DNA of 64,000 nt from JAVJRN01 sp040218415 (GCA_040218415.1 JAVJRN010000041.1:68174-132173); one strand, 5' to 3'; shown: positions 28,546 through 36,966, numbered from the stretch's first letter. A program made the numbers and translations. Notes: generated by a model from the sequence alone, not told the origin.

Positions 28546-29139
28546 TCAAGAAAGGTAATTCACTATAAAAATGATCACCGAAAGCAAGATTTGGCGCAAG
28601 GCTTTGATAGAAACATGAACAGAATTGCGAACAGACTGATAGCTAATACCTAACACATCGGCAATCTCCTGATAGTCAATATTGCGATAAAACTTTAAAT
28701 AGATGATCTCACGCTGACGTGGCGGTAGGAGATCTAAGCCTCGATCCATTTTTTCTCTTAATTCAGATGCTGCCTCATCTTCCATAATGCGATCTTGCAC
28801 AGATTCTGTCTCGTGAATAAAGCCAAAAGGATCAACTTCCTGCTTCTTATTATGAGCTTCTATTTTCTCCAACAAAGTATTACGAAAGGACTTGATGATG
28901 TATGCCTTTGGACTCGTAGCATCAGCGAGTCTATTTCTTTTATTCCAAAATTTGAAAAAAGTATCCTGAATAGCATCTTCCACTAGATATTCGTCGCGGT
29001 TAATTTTTAATCCGTAGTTAAATAGAGTAGAATAGTATTTTTTAAAAAAGTAGGATAAAGCATCTAAATCATTGTTTTTGAGACATGCCCAGATGTCGGC
29101 TTCCTCAATGTTAACGAATCGTTTACCCTGTGTTTCCAT
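28546..29139 (-). CDS. ECF RNA polymerase sigma factor (FecI-like)
   Basis: I use the ATG at 29139 (METQGKRFVNIEEADIW), which gives 197 residues; the longer frame from 29223 adds an unusual hydrophobic N-terminus. Region 2 is at about residues 20-90 (LSYFFKKYYSTLFNYGL, EYLVEDAIQDTFFKFWNKR) and region 4 at about 125-180 (LDLLPPRQREIIYLKFYRNIDYQEIADVLGIS). It is the first gene of the leftward unit sigma-FecR-SusC-SusD and should activate it when the ligand is sensed. The last residues (QILLSVIIFIVNYLS) are unusually hydrophobic but such tails occur in Bacteroidota ECF factors. Confidence 0.94.
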   Translation of the reverse strand: METQGKRFVNIEEADIWACLKNNDLDALSYFFKKYYSTLFNYGLKINRDEYLVEDAIQDTFFKFWNKRNRLADATSPKAYIIKSFRNTLLEKIEAHNKKQEVDPFGFIHETESVQDRIMEDEAASELREKMDRGLDLLPPRQREIIYLKFYRNIDYQEIADVLGISYQSVRNSVHVSIKALRQILLSVIIFIVNYLS

Positions 29140-29329
29140 TATGTTATGAAAGACCAAATTAGGAATAAAAATTTTAAATCCGAATCTGAACCCTGTTTTA
29201 TTGGCTTTAAATAACCATTTCATCTAACTTATTAAATGTCATTTCCTTAGGACTACTGCTAGATGACCAATCTGATATTCTTAAATTCTACATTCTCTTA
29301 TTATCCGAAATTCCTAAAAATAGACTTGA

Positions 29330-29575
29330 ACGAATAGTGCTTTCAAAAACAAAGATTTTGAAACTCCTAAAGTATATTTTAAATATAACGCATGTAATAT
29401 ATTTCTTAGCTTTACAAAAATCGAAAAGTTCCCAGAAAATATAGATGTAATAGCCAAATTGACCTTTCTTAGTGTTAAGAATAATAACCTTACCTATTTA
29501 ACAGAAAGCTTTTTAAAAGAAAATTTGACAGGAAGCCATTGTAAAGGTTCTACTTCTACTAGAGGAAGAACGTAG
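29330..29575 (+). pseudogene. Leucine-rich-repeat gene remnant
   Basis: An 81-codon open stretch without a start codon, between the sigma factor and the 179-residue gene. Its middle reads FPENIDVIAKLTFLSV followed by KNNNLTYLTESF, which fits an LRR unit (LxxLxVxxNxLxxL). No upstream repeat units are in frame, so this would be a decayed fragment. It rests on one repeat-like unit only. The rest of the gap 29140-29613 shows nothing else I can support. Confidence 0.35.
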
Positions 29576-29613
29576 CTTAGAAATGATTTAAAAGTACTAT
29601 TGTTGATTGCTAA

Positions 29614-30153
29614 TCACTCTACCCAAGCTTCCACCTGCACCGAATTATCAGGATATCGCATTCGGATAAAAAAATCCTGAAGATCAAAACCATCTTTTTG
29701 TGCCATATCTCTAAGCATATTCTCTACTCTCGGTATCGGAGGTCGCACCATAGGGTTCATAGAAAGAAAAACCACATATCGTTCTTTGGAAACATATTCT
29801 CTCACCTCAAAGCTAGCTGGCAATTCAGCCATTCTCTTTTCCAATGTAATACCGATAAACTGCATGCGCATTTTTTCGTCGAGGGTGTCAGGTAAGTAAT
29901 CTACGGTTGTGATCACGCCTTTTATCGAACCATCCAAAACCAAAGCTGCGCATTGATCAAAATGATCTTGCGGAGCACTATCACTGTATTTTGTATAAAA
30001 ATACTTTCCTGCTATTAGCTTAGTCTCTGGGGCAAGCTTGTGCACTTTCACTTCTTCAAAGCCACCCAAAGCGTAGTAGACGGCAGTTACGACAATGGTG
30101 AGAAAAAAGACGATCAACGCGCCATATAGCCTCTTTTGATTAACAAGTTTCAT
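29614..30153 (-). CDS. Membrane-anchored hypothetical protein, possibly GyrI/SOUL-like
   Basis: A 179-residue protein with an N-terminal transmembrane anchor (GALIVFFLTIVVTAVYYALGG, about 11-31) and an extracytoplasmic alpha/beta part ending IRMRYPDNSVQVEAWVE. The pattern KLIAGKYFYTKYSD, DYLPDTLDEKMRMQFIGI and RYVVFLSMNPMVRPP hints at a GyrI/SOUL-like ligand-binding fold, but I cannot prove it. Its 3' half exists as a frameshifted copy at 14803-15102. It is monocistronic and stands upstream of nothing obvious. An inverted repeat lies 73 bp before its start. Confidence 0.65.
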   Translation of the reverse strand: MKLVNQKRLYGALIVFFLTIVVTAVYYALGGFEEVKVHKLAPETKLIAGKYFYTKYSDSAPQDHFDQCAALVLDGSIKGVITTVDYLPDTLDEKMRMQFIGITLEKRMAELPASFEVREYVSKERYVVFLSMNPMVRPPIPRVENMLRDMAQKDGFDLQDFFIRMRYPDNSVQVEAWVE

Positions 30154-30225
30154 AATTGTAAAACTATGGTTTTGATCGGTTCAATAGACAATAAAATCAC
30201 ACGAATTAATTAACCCGCATTATGC

Positions 30226-30245
30226 AAATCAAGAATAATTGATTT
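30226..30245. promoter_or_regulatory. Inverted repeat AAATCAA-N6-TTGATTT
   Basis: Two perfect 7-bp complementary arms separated by 6 nt lie 73 bp upstream of the gene that starts at 30153. This has the size of a repressor operator. In AT-rich sequence such a palindrome may be chance. Confidence 0.3.
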
Positions 30246-30326
30246 GACGCGCTTTATTAAGGCCAAATAACAACTTGCACAAGGCGTTAGCCACCTCCTC
30301 CAAAAAGCTCTTAACTAATGTGTAAA

Positions 30327-30908
30327 TCAAAAAAGAAACAGACCTTGTTCATTGAAAACTATGTGGTCAATAACCACCTCTTTGCCTTCCAACATATACT
30401 TTACATTCGTAAATTCTGCGGATAGGTAAAACACACCTTCATTCAACAATCGATTGGCCATTTCCTCATTGAAACCCTTGAAATTCATTGATGCGCTAAT
30501 ATTTACTGTTCCTTGATCAACATCAATCCTGATCGGTCGAATTTCATTGATAACATCATAACAAAAATCAAACCTATAATCAGGGTCTGGCTTGATGTCA
30601 ACCCAAGCATCAATGCCATCGGCTTTCAAGTCATAAGTTCTGCAAAGGCTATCTAACAAGACTTTTTCAGGATTTATTAAAAATCGGAATGTCGTACTTT
30701 TCTCCTCATCCAAGTACTGATATAACGTGAACCAACAACCTCCTTGACCAAATGATGCTATACCAGAATTAGGAATACATTTTGGGTAAAACAACGTACT
30801 ATCGACAGGCGATTCCGTTTGGTTTTCAAGTATTGTATCTTGCTTACACTCTTGAAAAATAAACACCGTCAGGATTAGCACAAATACGTAGGAAGAGTAA
30901 TGCCTCAT
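30327..30908 (-). CDS. Hypothetical exported protein, probably lipoprotein
   Basis: I do not recognise this 193-residue protein. The N-terminus (SSYVFVLILTVFIFQECKQD) is a signal peptide; a Cys at about residue 21 would fit an SPII site with an atypical lipobox FQEC. The mature part has further cysteines (YPKCIPN, GGCWFTLY, SLCRTYD, FDFCYD) and a C-terminal beta-rich half. The stop is followed by 42 bp to the ABC exporter stop of the same strand upstream, so it could be read through from the truA-ABC unit, though it lies downstream of it. Confidence 0.55.
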   Translation of the reverse strand: MRHYSSYVFVLILTVFIFQECKQDTILENQTESPVDSTLFYPKCIPNSGIASFGQGGCWFTLYQYLDEEKSTTFRFLINPEKVLLDSLCRTYDLKADGIDAWVDIKPDPDYRFDFCYDVINEIRPIRIDVDQGTVNISASMNFKGFNEEMANRLLNEGVFYLSAEFTNVKYMLEGKEVVIDHIVFNEQGLFLF

Positions 30909-30950
30909 TTGCTAAAATTAAGGTCTTATACTACAAATACAGCTATCACA

Positions 30951-32720
30951 CTAACTTATTTCCACCTCTTTGTATTGCATTTGGTGCAGCTGATTGTAGT
31001 AACCATGCATCTCCAGCAACTCATCGTGCGTCCCTGATTCTACAATTTCTCCTTTATCCAAGACCAGTATTTTATTGGCGTTTTGAATGGTTGACAGCCG
31101 GTGTGCAATGACGATAGAAGTCCGGCCTTTCATCAGCTTTTGTATCGCTTCCTGAATCAGCTCTTCGGTTTCGGTATCCACAGAAGATGTAGCTTCATCC
31201 AATACAATGATTTTTGGATCATAAACCATTGCTCTTACAAATGAAATCAATTGTCGTTGACCTACAGAAAGCGTGGCTCCACGCTCCATCACATTGTAAT
31301 CAAAACCACCTGGCAATCGCTCAATAAAAGATCTGGCTCCCACAAGGTCTGCCGCTTCCATTACTTTTTCACGGCTAATTGCAGGATTTTTGAGTGTGAT
31401 ATTATTGTAAATAGTATCCGAGAAAAGAAATACATCTTGTAGCACGACGGCAATATTGCCCCTCAAATTTTTCAAGTCATATTCCTTGAGATTGACGCCA
31501 TCAAGTTCAATGTTACCTTTGTTAATATCATAAAAGCGATTAAGTAAGTTGATAACTGAACTTTTCCCAGCACCAGTCGCCCCAACCAGCGCCAATATTT
31601 CTCCCTGCTTTATTTCAAAATTAATGCCTTTCAATACCCAATCATTGTCATTGTAAGCGAACCAGACATTTTCAAATTTCAAATCTCCACGAAGGTTCTC
31701 CGGTTTCAAGTCTCCATTATCAGGAATGTGTTCTTTGCTGTCTAGCAGGTCAAGAATTCTTTTCGAACTCACTACGCCCATCTGCAGGGTATTGAACCTA
31801 TCGGCGATCTGTCGAATCGGCCGAAAAAACATTTGAATATACATGATAAAAGCAATCAAAATTCCAAATGACAATTGCCCTTGAATCACTCCGCCAGCTC
31901 CATACCACACAATCAAACCTATACCTCCAGCTTGAATAATTTCCGCAACTGGAAAGTAAATGGCATAATACAATACAGCTCTAACATTGGCATTTTTATG
32001 TTCTGTGTTGATCTCTTGAAATTTGTCAGATTCTCGTTTTTCAGCATTGAATATCTGCACAATATTCATTCCGGTAATGTGCTCTTGCACGAAAGAGTTT
32101 AAATTGGAAACCGCCGTACGTACTTCATTAAAAGATACTTTGACTTTTTCCTTGAAAATATAAGTAGCAATTAATAACAGCGGAAGTAATGCCAAACTCA
32201 CCAATGTTAATTCCCAACTGGTGTACAACATCAACCCAAGAATTACGAGCAATTGCAGAATATCTGCCACAATTCCAGCGATTCCAGTACTGAAAACCTC
32301 AGAAAGTGTTTCTATATCTGAAACATTACGAGTGACTAGTCTGCCTATAGGTGTTTGGTCAAAAAATTTAAGTCTTAAATTCTGGACATGTTTGAAGAGT
32401 GCGATACGGATATCCTTGATGATAAATTGGCCCAACCAACTCGAGATGTAAGTATGGTAATACTGTACAATGGCCTGCCCAAAAAGTAACACCACCAATA
32501 AAATGGTGATGTTGACTAAGCCTGGCATGTCGCCCTTGGCTACTTCATTGTCAATGGCCTTCTGAATGATATAAGGACGAATCGGGATAAGCACTGCCAA
32601 GGCGCACGTCAGAAAGACTAATAAGTAAAAAGTGTTGATGTAAGGCTTTGCGTAAACAAAAAGTCTTGAAAGAATCTTCGAGTCTACGATATTACCACTG
32701 ATTTTTTGTTCTTTTTCCAA
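30951..32720 (-). CDS. ABC exporter half-transporter with degenerate signature (BmrD/LmrD-like)
   Basis: A 589-residue half-transporter: six transmembrane helices within residues 25-310, then the ATPase domain with Walker A GATGAGKSS (from residue 380), signature LSVGQ at 484-488 and Walker B LDEATSSVD with catalytic Glu509. The second Gly of the LSGGQ signature is replaced by Val, while the Walker B is intact, which is the mirror image of the subunit at 11187-12977. Together they would make the one-consensus, one-degenerate-site arrangement known from BmrCD and TM287/288. It starts 2 nt after the truA stop and is probably cotranscribed with it. Confidence 0.92.
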   Translation of the reverse strand: MEKEQKISGNIVDSKILSRLFVYAKPYINTFYLLVFLTCALAVLIPIRPYIIQKAIDNEVAKGDMPGLVNITILLVVLLFGQAIVQYYHTYISSWLGQFIIKDIRIALFKHVQNLRLKFFDQTPIGRLVTRNVSDIETLSEVFSTGIAGIVADILQLLVILGLMLYTSWELTLVSLALLPLLLIATYIFKEKVKVSFNEVRTAVSNLNSFVQEHITGMNIVQIFNAEKRESDKFQEINTEHKNANVRAVLYYAIYFPVAEIIQAGGIGLIVWYGAGGVIQGQLSFGILIAFIMYIQMFFRPIRQIADRFNTLQMGVVSSKRILDLLDSKEHIPDNGDLKPENLRGDLKFENVWFAYNDNDWVLKGINFEIKQGEILALVGATGAGKSSVINLLNRFYDINKGNIELDGVNLKEYDLKNLRGNIAVVLQDVFLFSDTIYNNITLKNPAISREKVMEAADLVGARSFIERLPGGFDYNVMERGATLSVGQRQLISFVRAMVYDPKIIVLDEATSSVDTETEELIQEAIQKLMKGRTSIVIAHRLSTIQNANKILVLDKGEIVESGTHDELLEMHGYYNQLHQMQYKEVEIS

Positions 32721-32722
32721 AA

Positions 32723-33472
32723 TTATTGGCTTATGTAAATATGCGCTGGGTATTCAATCTTTTTTAAATAAAGCCCTTCAGGAGCCACAGCTTTGCCAGC
32801 ATCTGATCGGTTTTTATTGGTGAGCACTTCTTGAAACCTTTCTAGTGACATTCTCCCCTGCCCTATTTCTAGCAATGTTCCCACCATGGCTCGAATCATC
32901 CCTCTCAAAAACCTATTCGCCTTTACGGTAAAAAGGTAATCATCGTTGAAACTCTGCCACGAAATTGCAAAAATCTCACATTCGAAATGGTTAACCTCAG
33001 TGTGAACTTTACTCAATGCCTGAAAGTTTCTCGTATTTAGTATAATCTCGCAAGCAGCTTCAATTTTCTCCAAGTCCAATGGGTAAGGTACATGTAAGGA
33101 GCGCCCTTCAGCAAATGGATTCTTCTTCTTATGCATCTTATACTCATAGAACCGCTTTTCCGCGTCAAACCGTGCATGCGCTTCTGCTTTTACCGGTTTG
33201 ATATCATTGATACTTATGGTCTTTGGTAAAAAGCCATTCAACTTATGCGCAAATTGGTCTGGGTCAATCTTTTCAGCCGAATCGAAATGGATAACCTGTT
33301 GAATAGCATGCACACCAGTATCGGTCCTCCCACTTGCCAAAACGGATGTTTTATTTCTAAGCAAAGTGGAAATCGACTTTTCCAGCACTTCTTGTACCGT
33401 GAGTGCATTAGGTTGAATTTGATATCCATGAAACGCTGTGCCATCATAAGACACATCCAGAAAATAACGCAT
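32723..33472 (-). CDS. truA: tRNA pseudouridine synthase A
   Basis: TruA converts uridines 38-40 of the tRNA anticodon stem to pseudouridine. The 249-residue length is normal. The catalytic motif GRTDTGVHA carries the nucleophile Asp51; N-terminal YDGTAFHGYQIQP and the C-terminal NRFLRGMIRAMVGTLLEIGQGR are family signatures. It is the first gene of a leftward pair with the ABC exporter subunit and is divergent from the DUF4293 gene. Confidence 0.97.
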   Translation of the reverse strand: MRYFLDVSYDGTAFHGYQIQPNALTVQEVLEKSISTLLRNKTSVLASGRTDTGVHAIQQVIHFDSAEKIDPDQFAHKLNGFLPKTISINDIKPVKAEAHARFDAEKRFYEYKMHKKKNPFAEGRSLHVPYPLDLEKIEAACEIILNTRNFQALSKVHTEVNHFECEIFAISWQSFNDDYLFTVKANRFLRGMIRAMVGTLLEIGQGRMSLERFQEVLTNKNRSDAGKAVAPEGLYLKKIEYPAHIYISQ

Positions 33473-33543
33473 ATCGCAAATTAAGTGGATAATGATTGTC
33501 CTTGTCTTAAGGTATCTGCACTTTTGCGAAAAATATAAAGAAC

Positions 33544-34032
33544 ATGATCCAAAGAATTCAATCCGTTTTACTTTTAATAGCTGCCTTGGTAATGATATCC
33601 GTATTGTTTCTAACCATTTGGATGAAGGCCGATATCAATCAGCAGGAAGTAGTGACTTTAAATGCATTCGAATTGACTTATGAAAGTTTTACTGAAGAGG
33701 GTGCGAGGACTTTGATCATGGCTAAGGACACTTTTTATATTTCGATATTGGCTATTTTAGCCTCTGGCATTGCCATTTTTTCTATATTTCAGTACAAAAA
33801 CAGATTACGCCAAATTCAGCTAGGTGCGCTAAATTCTCTTTTTATGGGTAGTACACTGGGGCTTTCTTATTATTTCTCTTCCAAAGGCGAAGCATTAATC
33901 AGTAACGGCCAGCAAGGTGTTTTTCAGGCCGGTTTTTATATCATAGCAATAGCACTGATCATGAATTCTTTGGCCAATAGATTTATCAGGAAAGACGAAA
34001 ACCTCGTGCGAAGCGCCAATAGGATTAGGTAG
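33544..34032 (+). CDS. DUF4293 domain membrane protein
   Basis: A 162-residue protein with four predicted transmembrane helices (about residues 8-26, 60-80, 88-105, 120-142). The start MIQRIQSVLLLIAALVM and the layout fit DUF4293, a Bacteroidota family that often lies divergent from truA, as here. Function unknown. Confidence 0.88.
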   Translation: MIQRIQSVLLLIAALVMISVLFLTIWMKADINQQEVVTLNAFELTYESFTEEGARTLIMAKDTFYISILAILASGIAIFSIFQYKNRLRQIQLGALNSLFMGSTLGLSYYFSSKGEALISNGQQGVFQAGFYIIAIALIMNSLANRFIRKDENLVRSANRIR

Positions 34033-34040
34033 ATATTGAG

Positions 34041-34376
34041 CTAATCTAGATCCATCATGATTTTTAAGCTTCTGTTTACTCGCTCGTAATGTGTGTCCGG
34101 AAGTGACCCAATTTTCTCTATCAATCTTTTGTTGTCAACAGCTCTGACTTGATCCATAACAACCCAAGAGAATATTTTCAATCCGGAAATTTTAGATGGT
34201 TCAATTTTAATCTTAGTCAATTCTGAGTGACTCAACTGAGTCGTCATAGGACAAATTAGCGTGGAATCTAATAAGCCCTCGAACAGATCCGTTTGTACAA
34301 TTAATACAGGTCTCACCTTTCCAATCTCAGTTCCTCTTTGTGGATTAAGGTTGGCCAACCAAATTTCAAATCTCAT
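34041..34376 (-). CDS. PemK/MazF family toxin (endoribonuclease)
   Basis: A 111-residue protein of the PemK/MazF fold, which cleaves RNA at short sequences unless bound by its antitoxin. Family marks are the N-terminal IWLANLNPQRGTEIGKVRPVLIVQ with Arg22, a central Thr (CPMTTQL) and the C-terminal VVMDQVRAVDNKRLIEKIG. The stop of the antitoxin gene upstream is 3 nt before its start, the usual antitoxin-first operon. The pair sits between two ordinary genes and has no mobile element next to it. Confidence 0.93.
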   Translation of the reverse strand: MRFEIWLANLNPQRGTEIGKVRPVLIVQTDLFEGLLDSTLICPMTTQLSHSELTKIKIEPSKISGLKIFSWVVMDQVRAVDNKRLIEKIGSLPDTHYERVNRSLKIMMDLD

Positions 34377-34379
34377 AGG

Positions 34380-34637
34380 CTAGTTCCAGTCTTTATGAGG
34401 ATGACTTAACCCTTCGTTACTCAGATGATCCAACTCATCGATAATGTTACGAGAAAGCTCTTTGTCCTTAATAGCTTCTTTTTTAAGCTGCTCTTTTAAT
34501 CTTTCTCGCTCGATACTTTTAGTGTAGGCAACCACTGCCTCTGTTACATAAGAACTTCGATTCAAATTTTCCGCTACTCTGTAACGTTCTATTTTTTCAA
34601 ATAACTCATCAGAAATTTTTAAGCTTATTGTCTTCAT
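34380..34637 (-). CDS. Ribbon-helix-helix antitoxin partner of the PemK toxin
   Basis: An 85-residue protein beginning MKTISLKISDELFEKIERY, the beta strand and first helix of a ribbon-helix-helix DNA-binding domain, then RSSYVTEAVVAYTK. The charged C-terminal half (ERLKEQLKKEAIKDKELSRNI) should wrap the toxin. Such antitoxins repress their own promoter; two TTACAAA direct repeats (34654-34667 region) just upstream are candidate operator half sites. Confidence 0.88.
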   Translation of the reverse strand: MKTISLKISDELFEKIERYRVAENLNRSSYVTEAVVAYTKSIERERLKEQLKKEAIKDKELSRNIIDELDHLSNEGLSHPHKDWN

Positions 34638-34695
34638 AAAAAAAGGTGTTACAAAAAGTATTACAAATATAATTACTCTTTAACAAACTGCCATC

Positions 34696-34727
34696 TTGAC
34701 AGTATAATCTCTGTGGAATAGTATTTG
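34696..34727 (+). promoter_or_regulatory. Candidate promoter of htpG
   Basis: TTG (34696-34698), a 20-nt spacer and TAGTATTTG (34719-34727) resemble the Bacteroidota -33/-7 elements with one extra base in the -7 box. It lies 43 bp before the htpG ATG at 34771. Judged by eye only. Confidence 0.4.
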
Positions 34728-34770
34728 ATTGGGGAGCGATAAGAGTTTCAAAACACAATCAATATATATT

Positions 34771-36663
34771 ATGAAAGAGAAAGGTAACATTTCGATTCAC
34801 ACCGAGAATATCTTCCCAATAATCAAGAAATTTTTATACTCAGATCATGAGATCTTTTTGCGTGAGCTAGTATCCAATGCCGTAGATGCTACTCAAAAAC
34901 TGAAAAGACTCGCTTCTCTAGGGGAGTACAAGGGAGAGCTCGGCGATTTAACTGTAGATGTCAGCTTTGACAAAGACAAAAAAACGATCACGATTTCTGA
35001 TAAAGGAATCGGTATGACGGCTGATGATATAAAAAAATACATCAACCAAATTGCATTTTCTGGTGCCACAGAATTTGTTGAGAAATACAAAGACAAAGGT
35101 GATGAACAGCAAATAATCGGTCATTTCGGTCTTGGATTCTATTCGGCCTTTATGGTGGCCAAAGAAGTGGAGATTATCTCACTTTCACATGTGGAAGGCG
35201 CTGAGCCAGCACGATGGGTTTGTGACGGAAATACGGAATTTGAAATCACGGAAGCCGAGAAAAAAGAGCGAGGCACGGACATTATTCTACACGTGGCTGA
35301 GGACTCAGAAGACTTCTTGGATAAATTCAAATTGCAGAAAATCCTAGACAAGTACTCTAAATTTTTACCTGTTCCGGTAAGATTTGGACAAGAAGATAAG
35401 AGCGAAGAAGACGGAAAAGACAAGGACGGTAAGCCAAAATATAAGACGGTAAAAGTTGATAATATCGTCAATAATACCGCGCCGCTTTGGACAAAATCGC
35501 CTACAGAACTTACTGATGAGGATTATCTGGATTTTTACAAGGAACTGTATCCTATGTCTGAGGATCCATTATTTTGGATTCATTTGAATGTGGATTACCC
35601 TTTCAACCTCACAGGTATTTTGTATTTCCCGAAATTGAAAAACGATTTTGAAATCCAAAAAAACAAGATTCAACTTTATTCAAAACAAGTATTTATCACC
35701 GATGAGGTTAAAGATATCGTTCCTGATTTCTTGCAATTACTTCACGGTGTTATCGACTCTCCAGACATTCCGTTGAACGTGTCTAGAAGCTACTTACAAG
35801 CCGATGGAAACGTAAAGAAAATCAATGGATACATCACCAAAAAAGTAGCTGATAAACTTGGAGAGCTATACAAAAAAGACCGTCCTGCTTACGAAAGCAA
35901 GTGGAGTGATATTGGGGTTTTTGTGAAATACGGATTGATCTCAGAAGAGAAGTTCGAAGAGAAAGCCAACAAGTTTGTCCTATTGAAAAACGTGGACGGT
36001 AAGTTTTTTACCCCAGAAGAGTACAAAGAAAAAGTAGCTCCAACACAAACGAACAAAGACGACAATGTGGTGTACTTGTATACGACCAATGAAGACCTGC
36101 AGCACGGATATATAGAAACGGCCAAAAAGCGCAGCTACGATGTGCTGGTATTTGATGGGCCAATAGATAGCCACTTTATCGGACACTTAGAGCAGAAAAA
36201 CGAAAAAGTCACTTTAAAAAGAGTCGACTCTGACGTGGTAGATAAGCTGATCGATAAAGACGAAAAGAAAGAATCTGTACTTTCCGACAAGGAAAAAGAG
36301 TCAATCACGGAAGCTTTCAAGAAAGCAGTGAATGATGATAAAAATAACGTGTCTGTAGAGCCAATGGCTACTGACGACATGCCTGTGACGATCACACTTC
36401 CTGAATTTTTGAGAAGAATGAAAGACCAGCAAGCTCAAGGTGGCGGTGGCGGTATGATGATGTTTGGTGATATGCCATTGAATTTATCGATTGCCGTAAA
36501 TGCCAACCATACTTTTACTAAGAAAATCTTAGAAGCTAATGAAGAAGAGCAGGTGGTATTGGCCAAGCAAGCCTATGACTGGGCATTGTTGTCTCAGGGC
36601 ATGCTTACCGGAAAAGACTTGACTGCATTTATCAATAGAAGTGTTGAAATGGCTTCTAATTAA
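34771..36663 (+). CDS. htpG: Molecular chaperone HtpG (Hsp90)
   Basis: The ATG at 34771 (MKEKGNISIHTENIFP) matches the conserved HtpG start; the frame upstream of it is not needed. The 630-residue protein has the GHKL ATPase domain (FLRELVSNAVDATQK, SDKGIGMTADDI, GHFGLGFYSAFMVA), the middle domain (PLWTKSPTEL, FNLTGILYFPKL, PLNVSRSYLQ) and the C-terminal dimerisation domain. A Gly-rich loop (AQGGGGGMMMFG) lies before the last domain. HtpG is a cytosolic, stress-related ATP-dependent chaperone. A terminator follows 25 nt after the stop. Confidence 0.97.
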   Translation: MKEKGNISIHTENIFPIIKKFLYSDHEIFLRELVSNAVDATQKLKRLASLGEYKGELGDLTVDVSFDKDKKTITISDKGIGMTADDIKKYINQIAFSGATEFVEKYKDKGDEQQIIGHFGLGFYSAFMVAKEVEIISLSHVEGAEPARWVCDGNTEFEITEAEKKERGTDIILHVAEDSEDFLDKFKLQKILDKYSKFLPVPVRFGQEDKSEEDGKDKDGKPKYKTVKVDNIVNNTAPLWTKSPTELTDEDYLDFYKELYPMSEDPLFWIHLNVDYPFNLTGILYFPKLKNDFEIQKNKIQLYSKQVFITDEVKDIVPDFLQLLHGVIDSPDIPLNVSRSYLQADGNVKKINGYITKKVADKLGELYKKDRPAYESKWSDIGVFVKYGLISEEKFEEKANKFVLLKNVDGKFFTPEEYKEKVAPTQTNKDDNVVYLYTTNEDLQHGYIETAKKRSYDVLVFDGPIDSHFIGHLEQKNEKVTLKRVDSDVVDKLIDKDEKKESVLSDKEKESITEAFKKAVNDDKNNVSVEPMATDDMPVTITLPEFLRRMKDQQAQGGGGGMMMFGDMPLNLSIAVNANHTFTKKILEANEEEQVVLAKQAYDWALLSQGMLTGKDLTAFINRSVEMASN

Positions 36664-36687
36664 GCGTCCGTTTTAGTTAAACTAGAG

Positions 36688-36722
36688 AAGCATGGCTGGG
36701 CAACTGGTCATGCTTTTTTTTT
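36688..36722 (+). terminator. Rho-independent terminator of htpG
   Basis: Outer stem AGCATG/CATGCT with an imperfect inner stem, followed by a run of nine or more T, begins about 25 nt after the htpG stop. Confidence 0.75.
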
Positions 36723-36853
36723 ATGATATCTCAATTAATTAATGGTTAGTGGAGCGATAAAATCGCAAAATCATGTTGAGTAGATTTTATAATCCGTAAT
36801 TTAAATGACTAAAGGCTAAAGATTTCATGGCCTTTTCTAGGCTTTTGAAAATA

Positions 36854-36956
36854 TAATTTTGTTGTCCTGCAATTTTTTGAATACTTTCGGGATAGGACGT
36901 AAGAAATATATCCTAACCTAAACAATAATTAAAGGCACTTTTAAGTGCCTTTTTTA
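36854..36956 (+). ncRNA. Candidate small RNA or leader ending in a terminator before the epimerase gene
   Basis: A perfect -7-type box TAATTTTG (36854-36861) is followed by about 90 nt without an open frame and by a terminator hairpin (arm AAGGCACTT, 36931-36950, then six T) that ends only about 10 nt before the ATG at 36967. Short complementary segments GTCCT/AGGAC (36863-36897 region) suggest a further stem. A terminator so close to the start codon suggests a separate small RNA or transcription attenuation. No clear -33 element is seen. The rest of the gap 36723-36853 holds nothing I can support. Confidence 0.35.
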
Positions 36957-36966
36957 TTTAACAGCC

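Noticed and set aside
28520..28552. Long T-tract after a GACTG-GT-CAGTC stem between sigma and FecR genes as a terminator
   Set aside because: The T-tract follows the hairpin on the plus strand, while both genes read leftward; on their strand it is only an A-rich spacer.
34041..34637. PemK/RHH pair as part of a mobile element or phage-defence island
   Set aside because: Neighbours are truA, DUF4293 and htpG, there is no integrase, transposase or flanking repeat, and such pairs are common as single chromosomal loci.
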